Part shown: one piece after another, positions 11,801 to 25,010 of the stretch | Layout of the letters: the number at the start of each line of letters is the position of its first letter | Position numbering within the stretch: the first letter of the stretch is position 1 | Assembly: GCF_021155765.1 (NCBI RefSeq) | Contig: NC_060116.1 | Span: 4,898,001-4,962,000 of the forward strand | Length of the DNA stretch: 64,000 bases | Direction of reading: 5' to 3' | Source of the DNA: Diprion similis | Lineage: Eukaryota; Arthropoda; Insecta; Hymenoptera; Diprionidae | Notes under the pieces: model-generated | Told to the model about the DNA's origin: nothing | The model's database searches: none | The model's input: the letters and a program-made list of their open reading frames with translations, nothing else | Translations under genes and position numbers: made by a program

Positions 11801-14800
11801 GGCATCCAATGGCTGTACTAATTGAAACTCATAAACGACCGGGCGTTACTTACGTCACACGTCGTTGAAATTTGCAAATAAATAAAGTTCATGCCTCGTG
11901 TTTTCAATGGGTGCAAAGATACCAATTTTTGTATTTATCGTACCAAATTGCTGTTAAAGATGAGAATCACAGCTTCTTTGCAGACTTCGCAGGTATATGT
12001 AGTCAGTTAAAATATTTGTTGCATTAATTTACTTTAGAAACGAAACTGACAGTGTGAGTACGATTCGCAATGCGAACCTGGGCCATTGCGATTCAATGTG
12101 CCGACGTGAAGAAGAGGAAAACAAAGTTATTACTTTACAAGCTGCTAACCATCTTGAACTACGTTATCCACCAATAGCTAAGGTCTGTTCATTTCAAACA
12201 TTCATTCATACCTCGAGCGATTTGGGGTATTTGTGGTTTGATTTCGGCTGGCTTTAGCGACGTGGCAAGTGGGGTGCTCGGTCCATTCACAAGCACAGTT
12301 CCCAAGTAGTTGAGAAGCTTCTGCGCCCGATTCTGACTGGGCTGGAACTGGAACAGCTGCGGATTTTCGTCTATGAAGTAGGTGTCCACGTTCCCGTTGA
12401 GGAACTTCTGGTTCTCCAGTACGTTCAACAGAAACGGAATGTTCGTCTTGACTCCACGGACTCTGAACTCCCTCAGTGCTCGGTTCATCTTCGCACAGGA
12501 CGACTGAAGATCTCCAGCGTGGGCTATCACCTAAAATTCGGGAAAAGCCAACTTTTCAAAAAGCTTCGAGAATGCGCAGAGCACTTCAAGGACTGCCCGT
12601 TTTTACCTTAACCAGCAGGGAATCGTAGTAAGGCGATATAATAGCGCCAGCGAACGCCGAAGCACTATCCAACCGGATACCCATGCCCTCTCCGGATCGG
12701 AACACCTCGATTCTCCCAGTATCCGGCTGAAAGTTCTTGGCTGGATCCTCGGTAGTGACTCGGCACTGAATCGCGAACCCTTGAGGCACGATTTTCTCCT
12801 GCGTCATGCCGAGTTCGCGCAGAGTCATGCCCTCGGCGATGTGAATTTGAGACTGGACAAGATCGATTCTGGAAGTAAAAAAGCGGGGTCAGTTCGATTT
12901 TCAAACTCTCATGGTCTTGAGATTCCTCTATCAAACTCCGGATCCTCAACACTTCATATAGGATTCAAAACCTCATAATTAATTACCCAGTGATCTCCTC
13001 GGTGACAGTGTGCTCCACCTGGAGCCTCGCATTAACTTCAATGAAGTAGAAATTCCCGGATTCATCAGCAAGGAACTCTACCGTTCCCGCGTTCGCGTAG
13101 CCAACGTGTTTTGCCAGCTTCACAGCGTGCTCCGTCATGTTGTCACGAACCTTCGGGTCCAGCGAGGGTGCAGGTGCAATTTCGACGACCTGATACAAGC
13201 GACAGAAGAAAGTTTTTGGTCAAACTTTTCATACACTTGCAATGGAGGGCCAACTCCTTCTGACACAAATTCCGCCCACCTTCTGATGACGACGTTGAAC
13301 TGAGCAGTCTCGTTCGTAAAGGTGAACAACGTTCCCCGCATGGTCACCCAGCAGTTGAACTTCTATATGACGAGGCCTCTCGATGAACTTCTCGATGAAC
13401 ATCGCTCCGTTTCCGAAGGCAGCCAGAGCCTCAGATGACGCACGCTGGAACATTTCTCGCACTTCTTCCATCCGTCTAACGACCCTCATTCCTGAAATAA
13501 AGAGTTTCCAAGACGTTGAAGTCAGCCGGCAGTTGTGAGAAAACTGTTGAACATCCGACGAGACTTACCTCTACCACCGCCACCGTAGGCAGCCTTGAAT
13601 ATAACCGGAAGTCCGTGCTTGTTGCAGAATTCTTGCGCCTCGTCGGCCGTCGTGACGGGTCCATCGGTTCCTGGAACGATGGGAACTCCCGCGGCGATGG
13701 CTGCTTGCCTGGCGGCGACCTGGGCGGATTGACTGGATATTAAAAGGCTACTGAGAGATTGCTTTCGACGCTACATCGGAAGGACCGTCACGTGTATCGT
13801 GCGTTACCTTGTCACCCATCTGCTGGACCACCCTCGGACTCGGGCCGATGAACCGGATGCCAGCATCGACGACCGCTTGCGCGAAGTCCGATCTTTCCGA
13901 GAGAAAACCGTATCCTGGATGGATCGCATCGACGTCATTTTCCTTGGCGACGCGGATTATCTCAGGGATGTTGAGGTACGCCTGAACCGGAGGTAGACCG
14001 CGACCCACCAGGTAACCCTCGTCGGCTTTCTGTCGATGCATGTGCATTTTGTCCTGCTCCGAGTATATGGCGACCGAACGGATGCCCAGTTCGTTACACG
14101 CCCGGAATACTCGGATGGCAATTTCACCTGTGGTCACGAAATTCGCATAAGGTACTCGTCAAAAGGGTTCGGTACAGTTTTCGATAGACTTTAAGTCCAG
14201 CCATGCAGAAAACGGAGTTTAAACATGATCGTGGGGTGTACAGAACTGGTGAAATGGAATCGAATGACACGTGCTCGATCATTCTAGCCACGTGAAGAAG
14301 TATTTGTAAAGCACAGTGGTTTCGTATGCTTAATTGTATGAATTGATGGGCTCGCATCACGAGAAGTGTGCGAAATACTTCTAGCTCAATATCGGAGAAT
14401 CCCACGTAGTGATTTAAATTCATGAAATGATAATTGACGTGTTTTGTATTATTTCGCAACTGCAGTTTCCACTCCACTAAAGTGGAGTGAAAAATTCCAA
14501 TCAACGAACTTGACATCTGCATGTTACTCAATGAACTACGATTACCACACGTATCACTTTGGAATTTCATCTTTTGCCGCAGAGAGATAAATCCGTCTGG
14601 GATATCGCAATGGTCCTTTTTCTTAAGTCGCTTTACGCCAACGATGAAGCGAACGTTCTTCATCCGGCATTCTAAGACCGTTAAAAACTTACAATTGTAA
14701 GTTTCCTACTATCGCGTTGCGTTGACGGATCACTGATTGCTACATGATCAAAGTTCGTCTTTCCGCTTAACGTGTGTGCATATGTGTAGCCATTGAAAGA

Positions 14801-15068
14801 CTTTAAGCTTCGTATTTAGCACCAGCGTATTACGTTTCACACTTAGATTTGTGTAGTCGTTTTGGAATAAACAATCGCTGCCTGCGTTTATTCTGACTTA
14901 TTAAAATGCGACTCGCATAATCTCGCACGTACCTCTGTTCGCTACAAGGACGCTTCTTATTGGCTTGTACTCGACATCTGTGGCGAAATTGTTTTTAGCC
15001 ACATTCCAGGTTTGGAGGATAACCCGGTGCCTGGAGAGAGCCCGCGTCGCTCTTCTTGCCGAATACAT
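8894..15068 (-). CDS. PC: Pyruvate carboxylase, mitochondrial (complete, 13 coding exons, 1197 aa)
   Basis: It carboxylates pyruvate to oxaloacetate using biotin, ATP and bicarbonate, in the mitochondrial matrix. Exons, 5' to 3': 15068-14933, 14127-13808, 13719-13569, 13491-13280, 13189-12987, 12868-12607, 12530-12212, 11626-11576, 11446-10979, 10788-10399, 10318-9883, 9749-9353, 9142-8894. The sum is 3594 nt and every junction keeps phase. The N-terminus, [15 protein letters not shown], is Arg/Ser-rich like a transit peptide. Next come the biotin-carboxylase domain ([22 protein letters not shown] near 198-205; [12 protein letters not shown]), the carboxyltransferase domain ([10 protein letters not shown] at 586-595, Lys in SIKDMAG near 760, metal-binding HIHTHD near 788-793) and the biotinyl domain with AMKM. 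The biotin lysine is residue 1163, 35 from the C-terminus. All key motifs are intact, and the length matches animal enzymes. The 11626-11576 exon is only 51 nt. Confidence 0.97.
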
Positions 15069-15187
15069 TTTTGATTATTTCGTTGTAGATACTTGTCGGC
15101 GTTTGGAGTACGGTTTCCCCTTGGAACCGCTTCCCGCTGTCTTCGGCTTCCCGAAACTCTCGATCTCGAATCGGGACTCGTAGACCC
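15069..15187 (-). other. PC: 5' UTR part of the first coding exon of pyruvate carboxylase
   Basis: On the minus strand an acceptor (ATATTTTCAG) ends at 15188, and the exon runs from 15187 through the start codon at 15068. This implies at least one non-coding upstream exon. The start context is AATCAAAAATG. No earlier in-frame start was needed, since the transit peptide begins at this ATG. Confidence 0.6.
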
Positions 15188-18100
15188 CTGAAAATATAAT
15201 CATACAATTATTGCATATATCCGTGTGTATTTTTGAGCTCGATTATTCACACTATCATCGTTGACATTCGAGTGAAATCATGCGACTGGTTCATTGAACC
15301 TACGAAATATTCGGGTTATCCACTGTACCCTAGTTATCGTTAAAATTTTATCGTCGCAAAAAATGTTGATTGTACATACATGCACTGCCTCTCACATTCA
15401 CCGTCCCACTTTCAAGTGGAATGGACGATTACAAATTCTTATTTTTTGAACTTAAATCTCGGCTGTAAATAGTTGTCGAAAAACAAGAGTTGGAACACTG
15501 GGCAACGATAATGCAGCCTGCAACATGATCACGTGATTGTTGCGATTAGATATCGAGCGAATACACGTATAATATATGAAATATCGTACAATCTATGATA
15601 GAAGAGAAACTTATGACGCTGTTACGCCAGTAGTTCAAATGAGCGATTTCCATCCGTCTTGGTTGCATTACAAAATTTGCAGAAACGCAGCGGGTCGCCG
15701 ATTCTTACATAACTCGAACTTTGGCCAGACGGATGCGCTGGATGCGATTTGTTAAACATTACCTCGAGACAGTTTTACAGTGCAGACATATTCTTCGGCC
15801 TCAATCGAATCGCTTTCATAATTAGAATTTTAATTCCGCTCTCGCATGCATAACCGTGATGGCGTGCGAAATTCTCATTAATTATCATTTCGTTTACCCG
15901 CCACTTCGCTGCTGCGGTTTCCTCTGACATTGCAATAGCTCAACTGGCACTGCATGAATTAGCAGCGTTACTTCTTGACACACGGCATTTCTTTAACGCA
16001 TGACGAAACTGCAAAGTTTATGTGATCGTTGATTGACTAATTATCCAAAAAATAATAAATAACCGTCCAATCATCCGGATCGAAGTAGTTCTCAGTACTT
16101 AGCTGCTAAAATTAATGAAGCCAGAGATTTACTTGAAAAATAGTATTTGCAATTACATAGCTATTAGTATTCTAATCAATTTTAAATAGGAATAAATCAT
16201 TATTTTTATATATTATATAAAATTTTTACTAGTATAGTATATTGTTTATTCACTAATTTACATTCAAAAGAAAAAGAATGCTTGTTAACGAATAAGTTTT
16301 CAGCGACAAATTGAGGGATGTAAATACTAAACTGGTCCAAAAAAGTAGAGCAAATTTATTCTGTAATTATTATAAGTAATAATGTGTAATAAATGTAATT
16401 CCACTTTAAAAGCACTTTTTTTTAGCATAAAATAAATTTGCTGAAGTTGGAAATTAATTGAATGACATGATTTTATAACAGTTGAAATTCTTTACGAAAA
16501 CCACCGACAATATTTTGTGATAAATCTAGTATTTTCATTATGAATCATGAAGAAAAGTCAATTTTTACATGATTTCAAATTTAACCTTGAATAACTTTTC
16601 AAAGAGTTGAGCTATAAAAAAATTATAGAAATACTTTTTTGTAGAGCATTCAATTCCGTAGAAAAATATATATCGGACGTTCATGTGTATTCTCTCGTTA
16701 CTGAATTACAAAATTCCGAAATAATTAAAATAATTCTCAAATGTTAATCAAATGGAAAATGGAAAATTGCGTTGAGGAACCGCCAGATATTAATATTCAG
16801 GGCTCGAATTAATGCGGGTGTCTTATTTCCTCCACCTACAACTATTAAACACGTGACTTAAAAAAAAATATATAGTCGATTTTTTTGAACCAGTCTAGTA
16901 AATACCTTTATTAATTTTGACAGATTTGATGATCCCTAACATTTTTCAATGTTTTTGAGAATGAAAAAAAAAATGATCAATTATCACAAAAACGGAATAA
17001 ATATCCACGGAATAACGCATTAAATTTTAAGAGAAACGTTTTGGTGAAGAACTGAGAATAATAACTCCGTCAACAAGACTCGTACCCTGAACTGTAGAAT
17101 AGCTCACGTGATGACCCTAGGAATAGTTTTCTAGTCACCGAGCCAATCTTAAGAATAGAACGAATACATCTTTTTAGCCACATGTAGCAGAGAGTCGTAG
17201 TACAATATTGTGCAATTGATGAATCGCCCATCTAAAGATGAGGAGTACAAGGTCCGCCATTCAGAATTATCGATTTGTTTAAATCTTTTTTATCATTTCT
17301 GGAATTTTGAAATCGGCCCATCGCACTTGTATCGAAAGTTGAGACTCAGAATGTTTAAATAATTTTTTTCTTTTCCCTAATAAATTTTTTTCCGTCGTCA
17401 ATCGAAACGCGAAATTATTAATGTTACATCGAATGTCAACAGTGCTCCGTCTGAGAATTTTATGCGAATTATTTGAAGTTGTAGACACGCTTGGCATCCG
17501 TGTGAGCATCTGCCAAGGCCGTACGATCAACCTCCGTACTCGATAGCTCGTTGAGAACTAAAATGCGTTTAACTGGTTCAAGTGCGGTTGACATGACGTA
17601 TCAACATCAAGCTCAAATCGGGATCCACAAGGCTCGATTTTCAATCTGAAATGGCGTAATTCAGGCCTCGTCAATCATTAGCGGAATACCAATTAAGATC
17701 TCATTGCAGATCAACGTGACTACAAGAGGCCAAATATGGAGAAATAAGAAATGTGATTGAAGAGGGTGTCTGTGGTGGGAAAAGGAAAATCTCGTACAGA
17801 GTGGAGTGGAAACGTGATGCGTGTTGGTTGATTGCACTTTTGCGATTTCTTCGCGATCCCTGCTGTTTTGCGATACCATTTAATTACGATTTATGACCAC
17901 AGCGCGTCGATTAAACTAGAAATAAGCAATCGCTCGTGGTAGGCGTGTCAATTGTTAGGCAAAATCATGGTCCAACCGTATTAAATAAATTGGATCAATT
18001 GGTCTGTTGAAGGTCCGACTATTTTTATACCGAGTTTTCCAAGCCACGTTACGATGCCTACGATACCGAATATGACAATCTGTGCTTTATATCCTGACTG

Positions 18101-21100
18101 CCGTGTGTCTGCTTTGAGGTGAGTGGAAAATTTGAGAAATATAATTAACACAGATTGAGTGAATCACGTTGTCATTATTATCTTGTGAAACTTAATTCTT
18201 CAGAATAAGTATGAAAAATGTCCATAATCTTCTCCGTTTAAATGATCTATAGGCTAGAGATCCCGGTGCATGTCTTTCTCCTCAATTATATACCTCCTTC
18301 TCCTTTAATTATCCCGAGTTAAGAGCGAGGTTTGAAAAATCAACTTCAAGTCTCACAAAACACCGACAGCCCGTGCAAAGCGAACACACCGTCTCAGAGT
18401 TCCGGAGTTGTTATGCAATATTTGAAAGTCGAACTAGAATAACAATTCTGAATTGAGAACAGGTAATCAACTAACATTAGTCGGTCGTTAAACTCATGTA
18501 TCAGATATCTTATAGTCTTGACTAAAGATTCGAACGATGTATTTTTCTAAAAATGGAGGGACATACGAAAACACTGCACATGGAAATCTACTCTGTTCTC
18601 TGTGTGGAATCACCTGGCGTTTCATTATTTCTACTTAATCTGTAAATATACTTGAGAGGATATTATATTGAAATTTGAAATACAGCCACAAATACTAGCT
18701 CTCCCTTATCGAATATCTACATCATACGAAAACTGTTCGAAATCCTTTAAATCTCGCTTCCATGGTGATCTGATAGCAGATTAAGCATTGAAAATTATGA
18801 GATACCAGGGACGATTGGTACACAAATTACCTTCGAAATGACACCGTTTCTATCATAAAATCTGTAAGGTTCCCATACGAGTTTCGCATGACTTGTGGTA
18901 GGTATACAATAAGGTTGTATACATGATTTTGAATGGCTTTGGCAGGTATCTTAACATAACAGCTACAACGCGCAGAATACAGTAAGTATTTTGATTTCCT
19001 AGTCGAGATTATTTGAGATACAGTTAGTGGTCAGGTGAAAAATTGATAAGAAAAGTTTGACGCTTAACTATCACGTGACTGACAAAGTCAAGGATTGCAC
19101 GTCGACAATCATTACTTACGTTTTTAAAGAACTCGTGAAATATTAGTCGAACGATTAAATTGTGCAACGAGGTAATGTATGAATGACTTTAAAGACCGAG
19201 ATATTAATACTACCGAAGTACGAACCCTATATACATGTATGTATATATATTTAAATGCAGGTAGGTATGCTCGAATTGATGTAGCCTTCGAGCTCAATCA
19301 CCCGAGCGATAAGACCGATAAGAGCTTAAAATATTATTACATCTGCGACAAGACTTCCCATCGTTATATATCTACTTGAGTTAAAAACGATTTTGTCGGA
19401 TCATTCGCTGATTGTTACGAGAAGATTAGCAGTCACGTTGTAAACATTTTTTGTATCTCCTTAATCTGGCGGTAAAAAAATAGCTCATTTAAGTTGTCAA
19501 TTTTTATTTAATCAAACCCAACGCATGCAAGATACCGATTAATACCGAAATTCTTTCGATAATTTGATTTTAAAGTACATATTTCGGCATCAATGTCAGC
19601 CTTCGATACTGACATTGAAATATCGCCATCGTTATACCGAAAGTTGAAACTACGGACACTAAAATCCAAAATATCGAAATAGATTTAATTTAAACATTTA
19701 AAATCAGATTTAAAAAAAACCGAGTATAATCAATGCTTTAATGGTGCTTCCTCCGGGTAATCATCCTCTACGAATAATCATCGCATAATTTTGTATTTTC
19801 ACACAATGCTACCATCTTTTTAAATGCAGTTGCAGTATATTTGACTACAGTTAGCCGCCGCCAACAGTATTTCAGAAAATCGGTATTAAATTTTCGATAC
19901 CGTACAGCAATAGTTGATACTCAAGTGCAATATCTGGGTTAAGTCAACGCGCGATGTAAGAGGCAGCAGGTTTCTTCTTTCTCTATTCTTTCCTCAGAAA
20001 GAGCTGTCGTGACGGGAAAATCCATATCGAGCCACTTTCCACGTGTTTTACAAGAAGGCAGTGACACTTGGCTCGTTATATAGCGGAACTTGAATCATTC
20101 TAGAGATTAACGGACTTAAAATATTCGGCTACTCGGATCTTTAAAGCGAGCAAAGATTTCGGCTTTATTGTACATGTGAAGCTTCTTTTTGAATTTGAAA
20201 ATGGCAGACAGTGTTTAGCGTTGTTTAATAATGATCTATGTTGATCCGGCGTTGTAAATTCTGCAGGCGAGATTTTAAGTATAAAATTAAAAGTAACAAC
20301 AACTATTTGTGCAGACTTTTTCGAGCCTGAAACAAAACCCTATAAAATCTCGACGAATGTAGACTGAAAGAACGCTCCTCTTGACAGGCAATGTGAATAG
20401 TTAAACAAGTTAGGATATCGCACTCTTACTTGAAAATAAGTAAAAAATTGCGCAGGTCACTTTAATCGCTATTATAGATTTGCAATCCTGAGTGTGATGA
20501 ATTATCCCGCGATTTTTAACGTCGTTATCGAGAGCCTTATCAAAATATTCACATTCGCAAGAATTCGAGAGGTAATATAACATTCTTAATCGGGGTTAAT
20601 CCGTAAAATGACGGCCCGCGACACACGTGTTATGTTTTTCGCAAATCTATACTGCAACCAAAAGATAGAATGTGAAAAATTTTCAACACTGCTTCGTCAT
20701 AAAATGGTATTCTCTGGCAATTTCAATATGATAGAATTTTCGGAATGTCAGAAAGCTTGCAATAAGTTCAGACTCGTAGGATTTTTTTTCTGCCATTACG
20801 CTCGAAGCTTTTCTGATCTAAATTTTCGAAAAATCATACTCTGATCAACAAGTATTGAAATATCATTATAAAAACCAGTGCGTCTTTGTAGCCGTTCAAC
20901 TTTTTCATATCGGTTAAACAAAAAACGGTAATTCTGATGAAAAAAAAGGTTGTATTTATAGTTCCGAGCTGAAAATTATTCAGGAAATGCAGAAACACTC
21001 GTCATATCGTAGCGTATAGCCGAGGCAGTAATTTTATCTAGCTGTATTGCATAACTTATGTACAGCCTATGTTTTCAAGTCTATTCCTTTATTCTGTGTA

Positions 21101-24060
21101 AGATTCTTCTTCTTTCTCTATTTCTGTACGAGATAATAATTTCTAAATTTACATCACTGTCCCGTTTATAATCGCGCCTAAATCATCATTTGGAGTCTCC
21201 TCGAAGCTTGTAAAATCATCACCTGCCTTAATAATTCGCCTCCTGCATAAACTAAGCATACGAATTCACTCGTGACAAGTTTAAAGAATTCTAGGCTACA
21301 CGTGCGATTTCGGATAAACTATGTATGTATATATATATATTTACTGTTACATTTCCTTGCCTAAGTATCTCTATTGAAGCTTTGACGTAAATGACCTTTT
21401 TTACCACATAATCGTCTGACCTGATAATCCTATTCAGAGATATAATGTAGTATTATTAATAGAGTATAGTGACGCTAAGAATCAACTGCTTTCTTTACGC
21501 GTACATACAATGACAATGACAATCGATCAGCAAGTGGACAATTCTTTTTATGTCTAGTCATTACTGTTTTCTACCAATGACATAACGTGTAGATTGTTAA
21601 ATAGAAAATTTTACCATCCAAGGACATGTTCTACCTCGATTTACCGTATTTTTTATAATTGCGTGTTCAGATGTATGAATAATCTACCCAAGAATGGTTA
21701 CTTGCAAATAGAAATTGAATACGAATGTATTGAATAGAAAGAAATTAATTACAGAAATAGTCAACGTAGATGAGACGAGTAAGAAATACTTTCTACAGGA
21801 ATTCACAAAACTTTGAAAGTCGAGAATTTTCTTTGCCACGTTCAAGTGATGAGATTTCTATCAACTGTAACTCTCATAGATTTAAAAAATCAGCATGAAT
21901 CTTCCTACAAACTTTCAGCGAACTTTAATCACCAACGACTGTCGAAAATCTCAATGTCAGATAAATATTACGCTAATCTCGTACCGTTCGGTTGCTGAAC
22001 CGTCCATCTGACAATATTATACAACCTTTATCACTCTCGTATTAGACGCCGTCGGTATCAACGAAATTACGATGATAGATATGACCAGATCATGACATGC
22101 GACTCGCATAACTCGGCCACAACTTTGCTGCGGTTATGCTTGTACTACTGTAAATACAAATGCTGGAAACTTTTCTTTCTCCGTCACTGAAATTGTTAAG
22201 TAAATCCACCTCTGTTGCGTCATGAGAACTGAGATAAGTCGACGATTGTAACACTAGACGATGATAACTGACTCGGAAATTGGATAAAAATGAAACAGGA
22301 AATTTCATAATATGCGTACAAGAAAGTTGCAGAGTATTTTTCACACAGACCTTGCAAAACGTGGTTAAGACGATGCATGTTAATTGGCGATTGGTTATTA
22401 AAAAGTTGGTTGATTTCCTTCGGGAAGAGAAGACACGTGGTACTAATTTATAAACTTCAAATGATATTTAACGTACGTTTCAACTGCGTTATCGTTTATT
22501 GATAAGGAATATAAATATTTTTAATCGTTCGAAAAATTCTAGTACCGTAGAAAAGTAGTGAAAAGTAATCTGGATTTAATTACATTAAATATTAGTAAGC
22601 TAATATTTTACATATCGGTATGGCTACTGAATACAAAACTACACCATATTCCTACAAGTAAAAAGATACCCGATTCTCCCCGCTTTTCCACCTCCGATCG
22701 TCATAGCTGATACTAGGCAAGATTCAACGGGTCAACACTCGATCGTTCCGATAGCTGATGACGTAGATTCAATAACGGCTTCAATTCGGTTTGTTGACGC
22801 AGGCAAGACGTAATAAAACCTGTCGCAGGCTTCATCCCGATGAATTTCTGGCTTCCGATATCGAAGGTTACAGTTAAGGGCTTAGGAAAAATATTCAGGA
22901 GTGTCAGGATGTGCGACATTTGAACTTTACAGTCTATTGTACGACGGAAAGTTATTTTGCAAGTATCCAAAATACTTGCAAAAGACCGATTTCGAGTCAG
23001 TCAAGTCAAATCCTCGAGAACTGAAAGTGCAGTAATTTTCTACCGATTTATACGAATCTATGATCTACGATAATGGAAAGTTTTTACAAGTTGTGGAAAA
23101 GGTCCGATATCTGATCTCCGAAGATTTACTCGCACGTACTTAAATCGAAGACGATGCTTCAAACTAATGTAAATCACTTGCAACACAATGCTCGGCATCT
23201 CATATGATCAGGAAATAATGCATTCAGAAATTAGCTCAAGAACCTGCCGAGTTTTGCACAAAAGCACGAGGGCGTCGCGGAATCGATTTTGCACGCACGC
23301 GTGTAGTACATAAATTAATGTGCGTCATAGGTTGAATTAATGAACGTTTGCCAAAGGAACAGCCGATTAGACCGAGATAATCGTTATTTAATTACTATAT
23401 TGGCACGAGTGCTAGAATTTTGGAAAACTCGTTATACGTATGAGCGATGAAAAAACAAATGTCGTCTCTTTAACTAACTAACTTGATCAAGACTTTTTAT
23501 AAATAATTGCTGCCTACCAATTGTTTTAACTTTCATTACCGCTGTAAATTTATGACGAGATTTCAATTGTGTCACTGGATGAACAGACGGATCGTGACGC
23601 ATTAACGGCAAGTGTTGTTTTCCTTAATTTTGAACTCGTCCTCTACCTTCCCTCGCTATTTTCTTTACCCAGTGCTAATAGGCCTGCGTATACATCTAAG
23701 TAAATAGAATTCCGTCGTTATATTCATGTATCTTATAACTACGCACTGTTGGCTCAGACTTCAGGGCACGTCACTTTGAGCGAAAGATTACGAAATATTT
23801 GTTTTTTTCCAATCAAACATTTGGTTCTTACGAACGCTGATCAATTGTACAGGTTTTACCTAACTTAAAATTTTTTACATATATAAATAAATCATTCGTC
23901 GGCATTTTGCAACCCATTACTACACGATTCTATGGAGAAAATCGCATCGCATTTGAGATTTTTCACATTATCCGTCTGATTTTCCGGGACGTCGGTGGCT
24001 GTGAAATTTCCACTAATCACTGGGTGGCGGTTAAATGTTGACTCAAAAATTTCTACTCAC
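15188..24060. other. Non-coding stretch, probably the first intron of pyruvate carboxylase
   Basis: I see no supported exon on either strand over about 8.9 kb. Open frames here are short, AT-rich and without splice-site support. If the candidate first exon near 24.1 kb is right, the whole stretch is one 5' UTR intron. Local structure includes a hairpin near 19.59-19.62 kb and a short TA run near 21.33 kb. Confidence 0.5.
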
Positions 24061-24185
24061 AACTAAGCTGCCGATGATGGTGCGAGGAGCAGTAGAAACG
24101 TCCCGTTGAAGCCGGCCCGTGTCCCAAACCGTACTGAGAGACACATGCGTATTCGACCTCTGCTCCGCACCGCTGGCATATATAT
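24061..24185 (-). promoter_or_regulatory. Candidate distal promoter and 5' UTR exon (possibly of pyruvate carboxylase)
   Basis: This ~250-bp patch is richer in GC and CpG than its surroundings. On the minus strand it has a TATA-like TATATATG near 24184-24177 and a strong donor GTT|GTGAGTAG with the intron starting at 24060. A transcript starting about 30 nt after the TATA would make a short non-coding exon. It could splice to the acceptor at 15188. It might instead belong to an unseen gene. Confidence 0.3.
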
Positions 24186-24333
24186 TACAACATAATACAG
24201 CGTGTTTCAGAGACTCTTGGCTCCGCGGCAGGTTGCTGATGCTTTTCGAATCGACGTAAACGCCACAGCGGCTCGTAGGCGGAACGAGCACACCCAACAC
24301 TGTATGGATCTTTGAAACCGTCGGTACGGCAGC

Positions 24334-25010
24334 TTGCTGTGAAAATTTGCTTTCGATGGATTGAAATTTTCAGTTTTCATTGATTTTTCGAAATTCGATT
24401 CCATTTCTTACTCCAGTCTGCATGTCGATGCTTCTTGGCAGTAAGAATGTAACGCATTTTGTTTTTAACAAGTATTTCGTAATTTTTCTAAACCTTTGGG
24501 ATTTTCTGGAGCTTCGTAATTGTGCTTGTGACGTTCATACAGTTCTCCAATCTCCTAGTTTGCTGTGAAAATTTGCTTTCGATGGATTGAAATTTTCAGT
24601 TTTCATTGATTTTTCGAAATTCGATTCCATTTCTTACTCCAGTCTGCATGTCGATGCTTCTTGGTGCTGAAATTGGAACGCATTTGGTTTTAAATTTTCT
24701 AGCTTGCTGTGAAAATTTGCTTCGACGGACTGAAGTTTACAGTTTTCATTGATTTTTTGAAATTCGATACTATTTTTTGCGCCAGTCTGCATGTCGATGC
24801 TTCTTGGCAGTAAGAATGTAACGCATTTTGTTTTTAACAAGTATTTCGTAATTTTTCTAAACCTTTGGGATTTTCTGGAGCTTCGTAATTGTGCTTGTGA
24901 CGTTCATACAGTTCTCCAATCTCCTAGTTTGCTGTGAAAATTTGTTTCGACGGACTGAAATTTACAGTTTTCATTGATTTTTCGAAATTCGATACCATTT
25001 TTTACGCCAG
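24334..25010. repeat. Higher-order tandem repeat, ~370-bp unit built of 226 + 144 bp
   Basis: The start motif TTGCTGTGAAAATTTG occurs at 24334, 24560, 24704 and 24929, giving spacings of 226, 144 and 225 bp. Long units carry AAGAATGTAACGCATTTTG, then a segment with AGTTCTCCAATCTCCTAG. The short unit lacks most of that segment. The pattern is thus long-short-long-short, so a compound 370-bp block has been duplicated. The frames through it are not convincing as genes. Confidence 0.85.

Noticed and set aside
14124..14663. 179-codon minus-strand open frame
   Set aside because: It lies almost entirely in the first coding intron of pyruvate carboxylase, whose splice sites at 14932 and 14128 are required by the protein.
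24043..24404. Two overlapping minus-strand open frames taken as a protein
   Set aside because: No recognisable motif, and the second runs into the higher-order repeat. A non-coding exon fits better.
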